A DNA stretch of 8,713 nucleotides, from NCBI GenBank assembly GCA_022771185.1, contig JALFCJ010000183.1:1-8713 (forward strand), in the 5' to 3' direction. Positions within the stretch are counted from its first letter, which is position 1; each line of letters begins with the position of its first letter. Position numbers and translations under genes: made by a program. Below the pieces are notes generated by a model. It saw nothing but the letters and a program-made list of their open reading frames with translations. It was not told the DNA's origin and ran no database searches. The DNA is from Spirochaetales bacterium. Lineage in GTDB: Bacteria; Spirochaetota; Spirochaetia; Sphaerochaetales; Sphaerochaetaceae. Shown here one piece after another: positions 1 through 5,977 of the stretch.

Positions 1-58
1 CCTTTCCCTTTGAAGAGCTGAGCATCTCCATGAGCCTAGAATTACTGTTTTCACTCAT
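1..58 (-). CDS. N-terminal start of an unidentified protein (partial, runs off the window)
   Basis: On the minus strand an ATG at 58..56 opens a frame that stays open to the window edge and encodes 19 residues, starting MSENSNSRLMEMLSSSKGK. The start is supported by a strong SD, AGGAGA at 71..66, seven bases upstream, and by a candidate promoter farther back. It is the next minus-strand gene after the four-gene operon ending at 204. The 145-bp gap and its own candidate promoter suggest separate transcription, although I see no terminator between them. Nineteen residues are too few to identify a family, so no function is proposed. The gene call rests on the SD and start. Confidence 0.6.
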   Translation of the reverse strand, partial: MSENSNSRLMEMLSSSKGK

Positions 59-108
59 TTATCCATCTCCTGTTTATTTTGAACTCACCCCCATGATTTC
101 ATATTGAG

Positions 109-138
109 AATATACGCATGAAAAATGATTGTCGACAA
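109..138 (-). promoter_or_regulatory. Candidate sigma-70 promoter for the partial gene at the left edge
   Basis: Read on the minus strand, TTGTCG (138..133) and TATATT (114..109) are separated by 18 bases and lie about 50 bases upstream of the ATG at 58. TATATT matches the -10 consensus at five of six positions and the -35 is weak. The rest of 59-203 is AT-rich, and I see no further gene or convincing terminator hairpin in it. The region is AT-rich enough that a chance match is possible. Confidence 0.35.
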
Positions 139-203
139 GACTATTATATTATTCTACATAAAAAATACTCATTCCATTTAAATTGTCTAAAATGAATGTT
201 TTT

Positions 204-1127
204 TCAAATAAAAAACTTTTCCGCCTGTTTTATTAGTCCCAGTCCCTTAAGAGTAGCTAGGTATTTTTCTCTTGGCCATACACCGCTCTCTAAAGCTGAG
301 TATACACTATCGTACCAATAAGGAAGAGAAGAGAAAGGAGTTCTTATGCTCTCCTTCTCAAATTCCTCTATTCTCTCTTCTCCATTAGACGATACTAGCT
401 TTCCGTTCTTTCCATTCAAATCGAACTTATCGCTTTTAATACGAAAAGAAAAACCATCATATCCATCAGAAACTGAGAGAAAACCTCTCTCAAAGACAAC
501 TTCAATTCCATCTTCTTTTTCCTTTAATGCTTCAACTCTATCTTCTCCAAAGAGAGTATAAATGAGGTCGAAGGCAGGAGAAGCAGAGAATAGAAATAGA
601 GATTTCTCCTTTATTCCTCCATCTTCTCCCCATACACCCATCCAGCGCTTAACAGGGGAAGGAAAAGACCAGGAAAGAGAGTACTCTTTTATTTCTCCCG
701 ACCGTCCTTCTTTTATTAATGACGAGAGACGAGATACAAGAGGATCAGATACCATCTGGGAAACAGGAAAGAGAAAAATCCCCTCTTCCTCCGCCTTCTC
801 TACTATTTTCTCAGCTTCTTTCAAGCTTGGAGCCAAAGGTGTCTCTATTATTACGCTTCGCCCTGTTTCAGCAATAAAAGGAAAATGTTTTGAATTAAAG
901 GGAAATGGTGAAGCCAATAGAACTATGTCGACACTACTGTCTTCCAATAAATACTCCAAGTCACCGTGGCATCTATCAATGTGATGACGCTTAGAGAAGC
1001 TTTGTGCCAGATTATATTTTTCGTCGGCAACAGAGACAAGGGAAAACTTGCTGCTTTTTGCTATTGCATAAGCGTGGTTATCTGCAGCAATCCCCGTTCC
1101 ATATAATCCTATTCCTATAGAACTCAA
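204..1127 (-). CDS. Gfo/Idh/MocA-family oxidoreductase-like protein lacking the EKP catalytic lysine
   Basis: A 307-aa protein with an N-terminal Rossmann fold. The nucleotide-binding loop is seen as GIGLYGTGIAADNH at residues 5-18, followed by a strand/helix pattern up to about residue 120 and a C-terminal alpha/beta domain (about 121-307) with the family-like segment PAFDLIYTLFG (184-194). Members are NAD(P)-dependent dehydrogenases of sugars, inositols and related compounds. The signature EKP, whose Lys is catalytic, reads E95-T96-P97 here (codon ACA at 842..840), and the usual downstream His is not at its place before D187. NAD(P) binding may persist, but normal dehydrogenase chemistry is doubtful. 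The start is TTG at 1127, overlapping the preceding TGA (TTGA) with GGAGGAG just upstream, which implies translational coupling. It is the last gene of the 3748-204 operon. The substrate is unknown. Confidence 0.75.
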   Translation of the reverse strand: MSSIGIGLYGTGIAADNHAYAIAKSSKFSLVSVADEKYNLAQSFSKRHHIDRCHGDLEYLLEDSSVDIVLLASPFPFNSKHFPFIAETGRSVIIETPLAPSLKEAEKIVEKAEEEGIFLFPVSQMVSDPLVSRLSSLIKEGRSGEIKEYSLSWSFPSPVKRWMGVWGEDGGIKEKSLFLFSASPAFDLIYTLFGEDRVEALKEKEDGIEVVFERGFLSVSDGYDGFSFRIKSDKFDLNGKNGKLVSSNGEERIEEFEKESIRTPFSSLPYWYDSVYSALESGVWPREKYLATLKGLGLIKQAEKFFI

Positions 1128-1573
1128 AACTCCTCCGGGTCTTCTATTACATCCAAGCTGTCCAAGGCTGCATCCAATAGGTATCCAACGATCTCATCTT
1201 CGCTCTTTCCACCTATATATTCACCTAAAGATTCTCTGGTGTCAGAGCCATACATAGTTACTTTCATAGGTGAGAAGAAGCCTCTTATTCCATAGTCTTC
1301 CTGCAACACTCTGAGACTCTCACCTGTAAGAGAAGATAGAATCCTCAAATCATCTCTCTCAATTTGGATTGAGTACACAACATCACCATTTATCTCGGCT
1401 ACTAAGGCCCAGACTATCTCTACGATACTGTCCTCTCCCACAGGAATAGGATTCTTTAGGAGCTTGAAGACCACGTCTTCACTCTTCCACCTCTTTATTT
1501 CTTTTCCCTTTCCCGCAATATTGGGGCTTAAAGTCCTATCAATGGGGCTTATATTTTCTCTATCTATGGTCAT
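1124..1573 (-). CDS. Uncharacterised 149-aa protein in the hydrolase-YihY operon
   Basis: I do not recognise this family. The 149-aa product is soluble-looking, with no signal peptide or membrane segment. It has a polar, possibly disordered N-terminus (1-30), an alternating hydrophobic strand pattern in the middle (about 33-75, with VEIVWALVAEINGDVVYSIQI at 51-71 as the core) and an acidic C-terminus ending DVIEDPEEF. A helix around 124-141 ends in an acidic tail. The ATG at 1573 has a good SD (AAGGAA, 1586..1581, seven bases upstream). The gene overlaps the end of yihY by 14 nt, and its TGA overlaps the next gene's TTG by 4 nt, so it is firmly inside the operon and probably co-translated. 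It may be a lineage-restricted gene. I propose no function. Confidence 0.7.
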   Translation of the reverse strand: MTIDRENISPIDRTLSPNIAGKGKEIKRWKSEDVVFKLLKNPIPVGEDSIVEIVWALVAEINGDVVYSIQIERDDLRILSSLTGESLRVLQEDYGIRGFFSPMKVTMYGSDTRESLGEYIGGKSEDEIVGYLLDAALDSLDVIEDPEEF

Positions 1574-2312
1574 TTTCAGATTCCTTTATCAAATCAAGAA
1601 GAGTTCTCTTCTCCCCTTCTATACCTTTTTCAAAAAAAGATTGGGAGAATGTCTTTCCGTCACTATCTATTTTTTTACTTTTCAATGTATCTGATGAAAA
1701 AATAGCGTCGATTACATCAACCACCTTTATCTTTGACGATGGACGGGAAAGCATATATACAGAGCTGTTTACATTTACAGAAATAATAAGTCCTGCACCC
1801 TCGAGATCGCTTATTATGCTGTTGATCTGGCTCATGGGAATAGACAGCTTTGCACCAAGATCTTTTATGGAAGTACTGCCTTTGCCATTCTCAAAACGTC
1901 TTGCTATCTCAAGCATAATGTCAATTCCATGTGCAATCTGGCTGTCTCCCCTTTCAGGCCTGCCAATGACTGCGTTTTTATCTGGCCTAAATTGATAGAT
2001 GTATGTAACTTCCATTACAAAGACAACCAAATACCATATTATGTATAGATACAACAATACAAAGAGAATCGACGCCAAGGATCCATAGATTACAGAGTAG
2101 CTGACTGTATAAGAAATAACTCTTGTGAAGATATATGTAGAGATATACGAGAGTATTGTCCCCAAAGCCGCCCCGCTAATGGAAGAAGAAGCGTTTATCT
2201 TGGCATTTGGAACAAGGCAGATGATAAAAAAGAATACCAGGAATACTACTGCAAATTGAGCAAGAGACCTCAGATATTCCCTCACGTTACCATTTTGAAC
2301 ATCCATCCCCAT
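1560..2312 (-). CDS. yihY: YihY/BrkB-family membrane protein, C-terminal half (TM4-6 plus winged helix), downstream of an in-frame TAG
   Basis: This is the same reading frame as the upstream half, separated only by a TAG at 2315..2313. Numbered from the ATG at 2312, it holds three more hydrophobic segments (about 14-36, 45-70 and 73-106), then a cytoplasmic domain. Residues about 127-190 look like a winged helix of the Rrf2 kind: AHGIDIMLEIARRF, then a helix-turn-helix-like stretch and a short beta wing. The tail (about 205-250) is charged. Joined to the upstream half it gives about 423 residues and six TM helices, which fits YihY-family proteins carrying an extra C-terminal domain. The ATG abuts the stop (TAGATG), so reinitiation could make a separate polypeptide, but the nearest SD-like AAGG is about 12 bases away. 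Otherwise this half is only made by readthrough, or the gene is broken. Its own stop, also TAG, lies 14 nt inside the next gene. Confidence 0.7.
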   Translation of the reverse strand: MGMDVQNGNVREYLRSLAQFAVVFLVFFFIICLVPNAKINASSSISGAALGTILSYISTYIFTRVISYTVSYSVIYGSLASILFVLLYLYIIWYLVVFVMEVTYIYQFRPDKNAVIGRPERGDSQIAHGIDIMLEIARRFENGKGSTSIKDLGAKLSIPMSQINSIISDLEGAGLIISVNVNSSVYMLSRPSSKIKVVDVIDAIFSSDTLKSKKIDSDGKTFSQSFFEKGIEGEKRTLLDLIKESENDHR

Positions 2313-2315
2313 CTA
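2313..2315 (-). other. In-frame TAG interrupting yihY (TAGATG junction)
   Basis: The minus strand reads GAC AAG GCT TAC ACT TAG ATG GGG ATG GAT, with the frame open for 172 codons before and 250 after. It is a substitution-type interruption, not a frameshift. The three-plus-three TM split falls between membrane segments. Genome-wide TAG reassignment looks unlikely from this window: TAG is otherwise used only as the natural end of yihY (1562..1560), where readthrough would meet TGA six codons later, and the other complete genes end in TGA or TAA. A sequencing error cannot be excluded. Confidence 0.85.
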
Positions 2316-2831
2316 AGTGTAAGCCTTGTCGTGTATAGTGTTACCAAGCGCAAAAGCAAATGTCAGAACCACGGTAAATACAATGAGAAAGATAAGAATC
2401 AAGACAAATCTTTTCATTGTACCTTCTGTAGGTTCTGTCCTGAATATGTGGTTTACAAGAGAGTAGATCTTGTTTACAAGAAACATGCCTGTGATTATGA
2501 AGGAAACTAATCCTACCACTCCCAAGGACATTGCAGAGCCTGTAAAGTTCACAACAGCGCTCATTACACTACTTCCTGTAGCTTCCCCGAAAGTATCGCA
2601 CATCCACTCGGAGAGAACAGAAATAAATGGCTCCAAGGCTCCGAAGGCAGATAGAAAAGCCGAGAGGAACGTAATGCAGGGCACTATGGCTATCAGGGTG
2701 GAATAAACCATTCCCGATGCCAGGAGATTAATGTTGTCTCTCCCAATTAACTTAATACCCTGCCTTACTACAGAAAAATAATCAGATACCCAATAGTTCA
2801 CCTTCTTTAGGAGGTTAAACTTAATCTTCAT
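2313..2831 (-). CDS. yihY: YihY/BrkB-family membrane protein, N-terminal half (TM1-3), ends at a premature TAG
   Basis: A 172-residue product from the ATG at 2831. After a basic amphipathic N-terminus (residues 1-35) come three hydrophobic segments at about 38-65, 97-124 and 139-165. The segment RDNINLLASGMVYSTLIAIV at 31-50 matches the conserved N-terminal pattern of YihY (once annotated as ribonuclease BN), an inner-membrane family of uncertain function. The frame stops at TAG (2315..2313) in the loop before TM4 and then continues open in the same frame, so this is one gene with a nonsense codon. A TTG one codon upstream (2834) overlaps the hydrolase TGA, but the ATG at 2831 is the better start: GGAG lies 8 bases before it, and TGATG couples the two genes. 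It is the second gene of the operon. Membrane-insertion function is likely lost unless both halves associate. Confidence 0.72.
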   Translation of the reverse strand: MKIKFNLLKKVNYWVSDYFSVVRQGIKLIGRDNINLLASGMVYSTLIAIVPCITFLSAFLSAFGALEPFISVLSEWMCDTFGEATGSSVMSAVVNFTGSAMSLGVVGLVSFIITGMFLVNKIYSLVNHIFRTEPTEGTMKRFVLILIFLIVFTVVLTFAFALGNTIHDKAYT

Positions 2832-3748
2832 CAAACGAACTCCAGTAGAAATGATGCAGTGTCCGATGCTACAGTGTCATACATGACATCATTGAGAATC
2901 TCATGACGGCCATTTTTATAGAGTTTGACTCTTACATCTTTAATGCCTGCTTTTCTGTATAATTCTACAGCTTTAGCCACACCCTTTCCATATCCTCCTA
3001 CTGGGTCCATATCTCCGCTTTGGAAGAAAATTGGAAGATCCTTGCGGATATTTTTTATCAACTCGTAGTTGTTTGCAGTCTCCAAGCCTTCGATGAGGTC
3101 TGCATAGAAGGTGGATGAACAGATAAAGCCGCAGTCCGGGTCCTCTTCATATTTCTTTCTCTCTTCTTCAATAGAGGTCAGCCAGCAGAAGACTCCTTCT
3201 TTATTCCAGTCGAACTTTTTGATGTATGAACCGAAGATAAGATTATTAAGCCACTCGTCTTTATGCTTGGTTCCATACTTTTTTGCCCTGGAAAGTGCTA
3301 TCTTTCTTCCCACTTTGCCAATAATACCCTGGCCGGCTCCGCTTCCCATTATTACAGCCGCCCTATAAGCATCGCTGTGTCTCTCCAGGTTTGTTCTGGT
3401 AAGGAAAGAACCCATTGAGTGTCCCATAATAAAATGAGGAAGATTTGGATATTCTTTTTCTATCTTCTGATCCAACTCCCAGCTGTCGTCACATATTATG
3501 TTCCAGCCGTTCTCCTGGGCAAACCATCCTTTATCTTCATCGCTTTTCTTTGTCTTTCCATGACCTCTATGGTCCTGGATATATACCACAAAGCCCTTGT
3601 CGTTTAGAAATCTTGCGAATTTATCATACCTGAGACTGTGCTCAGCCATTCCATGGTTTAAATGCAAAGTAGCCTTCGGATTATCCACTCGCCATACCCT
3701 ATAAAACAATGAACTACCATCTCTAAGTTTCAGTGTATTTTCTTCCAT
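2831..3748 (-). CDS. Alpha/beta hydrolase, lysophospholipase / monoacylglycerol lipase type (serine hydrolase)
   Basis: A 305-aa Hydrolase_4-like protein with no signal peptide, so probably cytosolic. The oxyanion-hole motif is HGMAEHS (32-38). The strand before the core reads VVYIQDHRGHG (54-64), as in monoglyceride lipases. The nucleophile elbow GHSMGS (109-114) places Ser111. The acid is Asp248 in SGDMDPVG (244-251; Asp246 is the alternative) and His282 in NGRHEILND completes the triad. A lid/cap region spans about 140-225. The likely reaction is ester hydrolysis of monoacylglycerols or lysophospholipids; substrate is inferred from family only. The length is normal and all key residues are present, unlike several neighbours. 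The ATG at 3748 has GGAGAG about 7 bases upstream and a candidate promoter behind it, so this is the first gene of the four-gene operon. Its TGA overlaps the yihY start. Confidence 0.88.
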   Translation of the reverse strand: MEENTLKLRDGSSLFYRVWRVDNPKATLHLNHGMAEHSLRYDKFARFLNDKGFVVYIQDHRGHGKTKKSDEDKGWFAQENGWNIICDDSWELDQKIEKEYPNLPHFIMGHSMGSFLTRTNLERHSDAYRAAVIMGSGAGQGIIGKVGRKIALSRAKKYGTKHKDEWLNNLIFGSYIKKFDWNKEGVFCWLTSIEEERKKYEEDPDCGFICSSTFYADLIEGLETANNYELIKNIRKDLPIFFQSGDMDPVGGYGKGVAKAVELYRKAGIKDVRVKLYKNGRHEILNDVMYDTVASDTASFLLEFV

Positions 3749-3766
3749 TTTTTACTCTCCAATAAA

Positions 3767-3795
3767 AGTATAAGGTCAAATAAATAAAAGAGCAA
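3767..3795 (-). promoter_or_regulatory. Candidate promoter of the hydrolase-yihY-unknown-Gfo/Idh operon
   Basis: On the minus strand, TTGCTC (3795..3790) and TATACT (3772..3767) are separated by exactly 17 bases. The -10 matches consensus at five of six positions, the -35 at three. The predicted transcript start near 3760 leaves a very short leader holding the GGAGAG SD. It lies in the 103-bp divergent gap shared with the phosphoesterase gene at 3852. Confidence 0.5.
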
Positions 3796-3839
3796 AGTAG
3801 ACTTTCTTTTCTGTAGTGGCGCATTGATGGAACAAAAAG

Positions 3840-3845
3840 TAAAAT
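3840..3845 (+). promoter_or_regulatory. -10-like hexamer six bases before the phosphoesterase ATG
   Basis: TAAAAT (five of six to TATAAT) is followed by six bases and then ATG at 3852. The only SD-like string, AGGA at 3846-3849, is two bases from the ATG, too close for a normal SD. If the hexamer is a real -10, transcription would start at or beside the A of the ATG, giving a leaderless mRNA. I see no good -35. Confidence 0.3.
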
Positions 3846-3851
3846 AGGAAT

Positions 3852-4352
3852 ATGGAAAAAAAGAAAATACTTGTCTTCTCCGATGTTCATGGAGACGAGA
3901 TGGCTATGATGAGAATAAAAGAAGCTGAAAAAGAGATGGAGACAGACCTGCTATTATCCCTTGGAGATTTATGTCCCGATCCATATAACCCTATATGGAG
4001 AGGAATAATGGGAGTAAGAGGAAATATGGACAGGTTCTATGAATATGGAGACCTACCCTTCCCTCCCCGGGAGTTGATCCTCAGTATGGATGGAAGAAGA
4101 ATAATCGCCATCCATGGCCATGAATACCCATCCATCTCCCCTGAGAGAGGAGACATAGTTTTATATGGACACACTCACGTAGCGAAATCGGAAGAGCGAG
4201 ACGGAGTATATTACTTTAACCCTGGCTCCCCTTCACGCCCTAGGTCCTCTTCAGGACCCACTTTCGGAGTACTTGATACAGAGTCTTTCACTCTCTTCTC
4301 CCTCTTGGATTTCAAGAGAATCTCAACCCTAACTTTCTCTTCGTCCCAATAA
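3852..4352 (+). CDS. YfcE/MJ0936-type calcineurin-like metallophosphoesterase
   Basis: A 166-aa cytoplasmic phosphodiesterase of the small bacterial YfcE class. All metal-binding motifs are present in order: DVHGD (11-15; D11, H13), GDL (38-40; D39), GNMD (57-60; N58), the HGH histidines around 88-90, and GHTH (106-109), followed by the family's NPGS (123-126). E. coli YfcE hydrolyses phosphodiesters in a metal-dependent way; the physiological substrate here is unknown. The length is slightly below the usual 170-185 residues. The protein looks intact and functional. It is a single plus-strand gene divergent from the hydrolase operon. Its last 142 nt, including the coding region after GHTH, overlap the 3' end of the minus-strand AOR gene. 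The start is spaced two bases from AGGA, so a leaderless transcript is possible. Confidence 0.88.
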   Translation: MEKKKILVFSDVHGDEMAMMRIKEAEKEMETDLLLSLGDLCPDPYNPIWRGIMGVRGNMDRFYEYGDLPFPPRELILSMDGRRIIAIHGHEYPSISPERGDIVLYGHTHVAKSEERDGVYYFNPGSPSRPRSSSGPTFGVLDTESFTLFSLLDFKRISTLTFSSSQ

Positions 4353-5884
4353 CTTTGGAGTCTTACTAAAGGAACAGTATCTGTGGAAAGTGCACTTTGA
4401 CACTGAAGTGTAAAGTAGGACGGAATATCATTCCACTTATCCGGCATCTTTTCCATGACTTCCATTCCCTTCTCCAGTAACTCCAAAGCAGAGTGGCCGA
4501 AAGCTTTATAACGACGTGAATAGAATCGTGCCAAAATATGGGAATGGAATACTACCTCGGGTGCCTTCGAATAATAAGAAGCATTACTGCAGAATGGAGG
4601 ATGGCCAAAAGCATTGAGTGCCAAAGTATATACAGCTTCATAAAAAGCAATTATTGCTGTTGCTCTCTCATCTGGTCTCTTTGCAGGGAAAAGCATTGTG
4701 GAAGGAAGAAGGAATCCAAGCCCAGAGCTATAGCTGAGAGCCATAGCAGAAGAGCCCCTCAAATCATAATCGATAGGCATATGGTCTACACACTCTATGG
4801 CGCCTTCCACATCCTCTAGTCCATTATAAAGAATTGCGCCGGAAGCAAGTCTCTTAATAAAAGCCAATACTCCGTCAAGAGATGAATCAAATCCATATTT
4901 TGAATAATTATCAGGACCTAAAGCCAGAATAGATCCTATTATTCCTCCAGTAACAGAGGTATTGAGGCCTTCTTCATTAGTCAGAGATACTATTCTGTCT
5001 ATATCTTCAGGATCAAAGAAACCTAGGTTAGTTCCCATTGTCATTATTTCCTTCCAAGTAGGAAGAATATGACCGTCTCTCTTTCTTCTGTCACATGCCA
5101 GAAGACAGTCTGAGCAGCTTTCAGGATATGTCCCGTACTTTTCCATCATTGCTTTTCCATCCAATGAAGCGGCTCTTGGATCAAAACGGTCTTTCCATCC
5201 CCTTACAGGAAGCCAACCTAAGCGGGAAGCGTCTGATATAAAACAATATCCTCCGTATGTTCTGACTTTTTTAAAAAACTTACCTTTCTCTCCATCTTTC
5301 TCAGGTACATTTCCATGCCCCAACTGTCTATCCGGGAAGCCAGGAAAAACAATCCCCTTCAAATTATGAAGATAAAACGCGTAACCAAGGTCAAAGCCGT
5401 TTATGGACTTTCCTTTACTCTGTATTACAGTATACTTTACGCCTCTATCTGCAGAGGGACCTGTAGAGAGGGCCAAATCAGAGAGAGAAGAGAGTGCAAT
5501 ATTCTCAAAAGAAAGAGAAGAAGAGTATCTAAGATTCTCACTGGCAATTATCTCGACTCTTTCTTGATTTAGAAGTAAATACTTCATTCTCTCATTTCGT
5601 CCCATTATGACCATGGCCTTTATTCCAAGCCTAAAGAGGGAATATCCATGGGAAGAGTTGGACACTGCGTAGGTTTCACGACCCATAATCGCAGAGTGCC
5701 AAACAATAGACCAAGAGTTGATGGATGAAGACGAAATAGATGAAGAAGGAGGTGCAGACAGTACTAGAGAATCCTCTCCATATTTCCTATGGAGTCCGAT
5801 TCCCAATAGAAGCCCCTCTTCTGTGGAAGAGTCTTCTATGCGATCTACGCTTAGTTTCTTTAAATCAACCAACAACACGTCCAT
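4211..5884 (-). CDS. Divergent aldehyde:ferredoxin oxidoreductase (AOR) family protein
   Basis: A 557-aa homologue of the oxygen-sensitive Mo/W-bispterin AOR family, which oxidises aldehydes with ferredoxin. From the ATG at 5884 the N-terminal domain opens MDVLLVDLKK, and SNSSHGYSLFRLGIKAMVIM (75-94) corresponds to the family's SN.GG...LK.AGYD segment. The [4Fe-4S] motif C257-x2-C260-x3-C264 is intact, followed by the conserved WKEIMTMGTNLG stretch (277-288). The two pterin-binding DxxGL[DC] motifs are altered: N303-EEGL-N308 and N424-AFGHP, so the usual fourth cluster Cys is missing there, with C432 three residues on as a possible substitute. Activity is therefore uncertain. An ATG at 5971 is in frame, but its 29 extra residues look like translated spacer. 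The C-terminal 47 residues lie antisense to the phosphoesterase gene. It stands alone, with no ferredoxin or pterin genes nearby. Confidence 0.78.
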   Translation of the reverse strand: MDVLLVDLKKLSVDRIEDSSTEEGLLLGIGLHRKYGEDSLVLSAPPSSSISSSSINSWSIVWHSAIMGRETYAVSNSSHGYSLFRLGIKAMVIMGRNERMKYLLLNQERVEIIASENLRYSSSLSFENIALSSLSDLALSTGPSADRGVKYTVIQSKGKSINGFDLGYAFYLHNLKGIVFPGFPDRQLGHGNVPEKDGEKGKFFKKVRTYGGYCFISDASRLGWLPVRGWKDRFDPRAASLDGKAMMEKYGTYPESCSDCLLACDRRKRDGHILPTWKEIMTMGTNLGFFDPEDIDRIVSLTNEEGLNTSVTGGIIGSILALGPDNYSKYGFDSSLDGVLAFIKRLASGAILYNGLEDVEGAIECVDHMPIDYDLRGSSAMALSYSSGLGFLLPSTMLFPAKRPDERATAIIAFYEAVYTLALNAFGHPPFCSNASYYSKAPEVVFHSHILARFYSRRYKAFGHSALELLEKGMEVMEKMPDKWNDIPSYFTLQCQSALSTDTVPLVRLQSYWDEEKVRVEILLKSKREKRVKDSVSSTPKVGPEEDLGREGEPGLK

Positions 5885-5886
5885 AC

Positions 5887-5896
5887 TTCGATTATA
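5887..5896 (-). promoter_or_regulatory. Perfect TATAAT six bases before the AOR ATG
   Basis: The minus strand reads CTATATATAATCGAAGT then ATG (5884). TATAAT (5896..5891) is a consensus -10 ending six bases before the start codon, and no SD is visible. This favours the ATG at 5884 over 5971 and suggests a leaderless transcript. The -35 region is poor. Confidence 0.35.
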
Positions 5897-5962
5897 TATA
5901 GAAGAAGAGATTTTTGGTATACGAAAAGAAAAGCGGAAATAAAAACACAAATTCCTTTTCTT

Positions 5963-5971
5963 TGTTATCAT
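5963..5971 (+). promoter_or_regulatory. Extended -10 promoter six bases before the uridine-kinase-like ATG
   Basis: TGTTATCAT contains the extended element TG-n followed by TATCAT (five of six), ending six bases before the ATG at 5978. AAGGA sits only one base from the ATG, too close to act as a normal SD. An extended -10 can work without a -35, and none is visible here. Together these point to a leaderless or near-leaderless mRNA. Confidence 0.4.
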
Positions 5972-5977
5972 AAGGAC

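Noticed and set aside
562..984. Plus-strand open frame of 140 codons opposite the Gfo/Idh-like gene
   Set aside because: It has no SD, its composition is low-complexity, and it is fully antisense to a gene with clear fold motifs; it is a shadow frame.
2313..2315. Pyrrolysine or selenocysteine recoding at the yihY stop
   Set aside because: Selenocysteine uses TGA, not TAG. Pyrrolysine needs pyl genes, none is seen here, and YihY has no reason to need it. It cannot be formally excluded from this window alone.
4243..4258. Perfect hairpin GGTCCT-CTTC-AGGACC in the phosphoesterase/AOR overlap
   Set aside because: No T run follows on either strand and the stem is six pairs, so it is not supported as a terminator; it lies in double-coding sequence.
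5885..5971. 29-residue N-terminal extension of the AOR protein from the ATG at 5971
   Set aside because: It has no SD, its composition resembles translated AT-rich spacer, and the family's N-terminal strand begins at the ATG at 5884. Using it would also leave only six bases between the divergent genes.
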